From Pelagerythrobacter sp041912895 (GTDB taxonomy: Bacteria > Pseudomonadota > Alphaproteobacteria > Sphingomonadales > Sphingomonadaceae): 64,000 nucleotides of DNA. A program made the position numbers and the translations under genes. The notes under the pieces were generated by a model. It ran no database searches. It saw nothing but the letters and a program-made list of their open reading frames with translations, and was not told where the DNA came from. The first letter of the stretch is position 1. Each line of letters begins with the position of its first letter. The stretch is taken from contig NZ_JAYSGI010000004.1 of assembly GCF_041912895.1 (NCBI RefSeq), positions 1 through 64,000 of the forward strand. The letters are read 5' to 3'. Below, one piece after another: positions 62,545 to 64,000 of the stretch.

Positions 62545-63021
62545 CTACCTCTCGTTGGCGGCGCGCGCCGCCCCGTTGGTGGATGCCGGGGGCCTTGCAA
62601 CCGCCGTGCCAGACTCGCGCCCGTCGTAGTCGAGCACCGCGATCAGGTCGGCGGCTGCGGCCGGTTCGACGACGATCCGCGCGGTGCGGCCCGCGGCTTC
62701 GGCTTCGCGTGCCAGCGCGAGCGCGCCGCGCATGGATTGCGCCGCATCGCCCGCTGCGTGGCGCGCGACGATGGTGAGATGCTGGCGGTCGTCGCGCGGC
62801 TGGCCCGAAAGCCATGCGCCGAGCGAGGGTGCGCCGGGCGCGGCGCGGTAGATCGCCAGGGGCTCGCCGCCCGCCGGAACCGGCGCGCCGGCCACCGGGA
62901 CGGGCTCGGGCGCGGACGCATCGGACGTCTCGGCCATCGCCGCGGCGGTGACCATGAACAGGATCAGCGCGAGATCGGCGAGCGTGGTCTGCCAACCGCT
63001 GCGGGAGGCCCCGGCGATCAT
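62545..63021 (-). CDS. Short ExbD/MotB-like single-helix protein
   Basis: A 158-residue protein with one N-terminal membrane helix, TTLADLALILFMVTAAAMAE, containing an Asp near its cytoplasmic end, as in ExbD, TolR and MotB proton channels. The rest (residues 35-155) is a periplasmic domain without a recognisable OmpA peptidoglycan-binding motif. It is coupled by ATGA to a MotA/ExbB-like gene, so the two probably form a proton-driven stator-like complex. Recognition is by architecture, not strong sequence identity. Confidence 0.58.
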   Translation of the reverse strand: MIAGASRSGWQTTLADLALILFMVTAAAMAETSDASAPEPVPVAGAPVPAGGEPLAIYRAAPGAPSLGAWLSGQPRDDRQHLTIVARHAAGDAAQSMRGALALAREAEAAGRTARIVVEPAAAADLIAVLDYDGRESGTAVARPPASTNGAARAANER

Positions 63022-63671
63022 GCCGCCGCCTGCGCCTCGGACGGGCTCGCATGGCGCGGGATCGAGCGTTCGACCGCGTCGGCCAGCCAGTCGAGCAGTT
63101 CCTGCCGCTCGCGTTCCTCGGCCCGCGCGCGCCGCGCCACCGCGCCGGCCAGCGGGCCGAACACGAAGTTGGCGAAGACGAGGCCGTAAAGCGTGGTGAC
63201 CACCGCGGTCCCGATCGAGCGCGCGTAGTCCGCGTCGCCCCCGGCCGAAAAGCCACCGAGCGCGACGAGCGTTCCGGCAAGGCCGAGGACCGGGGCCAGG
63301 TCGGCCGCTTCGCCGAGGACGTTCGCGGCGATCTCCGCGCCGCGCTGGCGGCGGCTGCGCTGGCGCGCATGTTCGTCATGCAGCGCGGCGATCGAACGGT
63401 GGCGGATCAGCGCGTCGCTGAGATCGTCGAACGCGCCATCGCCGAAGCGATGCGGCTCGGCGCGCAGGATGCCGTCGCGGTCGATCTCGCGCACTTGCGC
63501 GGCCAACTCGCTGCGCACCCGGCCCGAATCGAACGGGCGGGTGGGCAGCGCGACGAGCGCGGTCAATGCGGCGCGCACGTCGCGCCAGCCGCAGCGCAGC
63601 AGTGTGGCGGTGAGTGTGCCGCCGAAAACGATCGCTGCCGCGACGGGATCGAGCAATTGCATGAAGTCCAC
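63018..63671 (-). CDS. MotA/TolQ/ExbB-family proton channel protein
   Basis: A protein of about 217 residues. The start is taken as GTG 63671, six bases after AAGGAG, because the ATG at 63677 touches that site and is too close for initiation. Helices near residues 5-20, 125-145 and 155-180 include LAPVLGLAGTLVALGGFS and GTAVVTTLYGLVFANFVFGPLA, the MotA/ExbB proton channel core. With the downstream ExbD-like partner it may be a dedicated flagellar motor unit or an accessory ion channel. It is divergent from flgB. Confidence 0.72.
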   Translation of the reverse strand: MDFMQLLDPVAAAIVFGGTLTATLLRCGWRDVRAALTALVALPTRPFDSGRVRSELAAQVREIDRDGILRAEPHRFGDGAFDDLSDALIRHRSIAALHDEHARQRSRRQRGAEIAANVLGEAADLAPVLGLAGTLVALGGFSAGGDADYARSIGTAVVTTLYGLVFANFVFGPLAGAVARRARAEERERQELLDWLADAVERSIPRHASPSEAQAAA

Positions 63672-63733
63672 GGACATCTCCTTGCAACGGAAGAACGCCG
63701 CTGCCGCCGCGCCATTCAGCCCCCGGCGGACAT

Positions 63734-63758
63734 TTGCCGCTTCCGGCAAGCGCTTGCC
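63734..63758. promoter_or_regulatory. Overlapping palindromes upstream of the flgB promoter
   Basis: TTGCCG-CTTC-CGGCAA (63734-63749) repeats the palindrome found at 62023. It overlaps a second palindrome GGCAA-GCGC-TTGCC (63745-63758). The centre is about 63 bases upstream of the sigma-54 -24 element, a normal distance for an enhancer-binding activator site. Confidence 0.52.
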
Positions 63759-63804
63759 GCCCGCCGAGTGCGGTGCCCCGGCAAAGATGGCTCCCGATGC
63801 GAAC

Positions 63805-63820
63805 TGGCACGCCTTTTGCT
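63805..63820 (+). promoter_or_regulatory. Sigma-54 (RpoN) promoter of flgB
   Basis: TGGCAC at 63805-63810 and TTGCT at 63816-63820 with five bases between match the -24/-12 consensus closely. The element sits about 32 bases upstream of the flgB start, which suits a class of flagellar rod and hook genes under RpoN control. Confidence 0.8.
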
Positions 63821-63851
63821 GGATAGGGCCCGAACACGTCAGGAGACTGTC

Positions 63852-64000
63852 ATGAGCAACGGCAACGGCCTTTTCGGCATTCACGGCGCGGCGCTGGAAA
63901 TCCGCTCGCAGCGCATGGGGATGCTCGGATCGAACATCGCCAACGCGGCGACCCCCGGCTACAAGGCGCGCGACGTCGATTTCGCCGCCGCGCTTCAGGC
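63852..64000 (+). CDS. flgB: Flagellar proximal rod protein FlgB (partial, runs off the window)
   Basis: The first 49 residues are visible: MSNGNGLFGIHGAAL, then RSQRMGMLGSNIANAATPGYKARDVDF. The SNIANAATPGYKARDVDF segment is the conserved N-terminal rod motif of FlgB. The start ATG has an AGGAG site seven bases upstream. It probably heads a plus-strand flgBC... rod operon continuing beyond the window, driven by the sigma-54 promoter upstream. Confidence 0.9.
   Translation, partial: MSNGNGLFGIHGAALEIRSQRMGMLGSNIANAATPGYKARDVDFAAALQ

Overview
The window is GC-rich and reads as chromosomal DNA of an alphaproteobacterium, most likely a member of the Sphingomonadales. The reasons are a TonB-dependent receptor clustered with tryptophan-halogenase-like flavoproteins and a cupin, a DUF736 gene, split metH and split gcvP, many ATGA/GTGA-coupled operons, frequent GTG/TTG starts, and a DUF1289 gene next to a tRNA. 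Genus cannot be fixed from sequence alone.

Layout. (1) 1-2069: a decayed, more AT-rich accessory segment with remnants of small mobile-element proteins, a broken MNT-type nucleotidyltransferase and an intact DUF736 gene. (2) 2070-7303: the most novel part, a compact ribosomal-peptide (RiPP) locus. Two homologous short peptide genes (51 and 58 aa), both below usual gene-calling size, share a leader motif FAFRLA-x-R and two conserved cysteines. They precede an ATP-grasp ligase of the microviridin/graspetide type, a MauE-like membrane protein and a MauD-like thioredoxin. A serine-dehydrogenase-proteinase (ClpP-fold) gene and an ATM1-type ABC exporter lie alongside. (3) 7752-28881: a chitin/N-acetylglucosamine utilisation locus. 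It holds a PTS (EIICB plus an EIIA-HPr-EI fusion), NagA, a SIS-type glucosamine-6-phosphate deaminase, a NagX-like membrane acyltransferase, a TonB receptor, three tandem halogenase-like proteins (the middle one lacking the catalytic residues), a GntR/HutC regulator, a GH18 chitinase, a GH20 hexosaminidase and a JmjC-like cupin. ATTGGT-containing motifs recur in its intergenic regions.

(4) 28994-35785: one-carbon/methionine genes. A flavin reductase precedes an ArsR-methyltransferase fusion regulator, metF, and a two-piece metH with a GNAT gene between the halves. (5) 35790-42689: a cation:proton antiporter, then a tandem glycine riboswitch driving gcvT-gcvH-gcvPA-gcvPB and an Nmad3-domain protein. 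(6) 42676-49454: a valine-degradation operon (MmsA, acyl-CoA dehydrogenase, hydroxyisobutyryl-CoA hydrolase, enoyl-CoA hydratase, MmsB) with two lipoproteins and a small membrane protein, interrupted by two inverted-repeat intergenic elements. (7) 49581-54543: an MFS symporter, tRNA-Gly(CCC), a DUF1289 protein, and a BtuF-BtuC-ATPase importer under a cobalamin riboswitch. The importer would feed the B12-dependent MetH. (8) 54652-57522: a convergent response regulator/histidine kinase pair. (9) 57557-64000: a flagellar block (fliA, flhA, a lytic transglycosylase, flgN, flgM, flgA, an ExbB/ExbD- or MotA-like pair, and the start of flgB behind a sigma-54 promoter).
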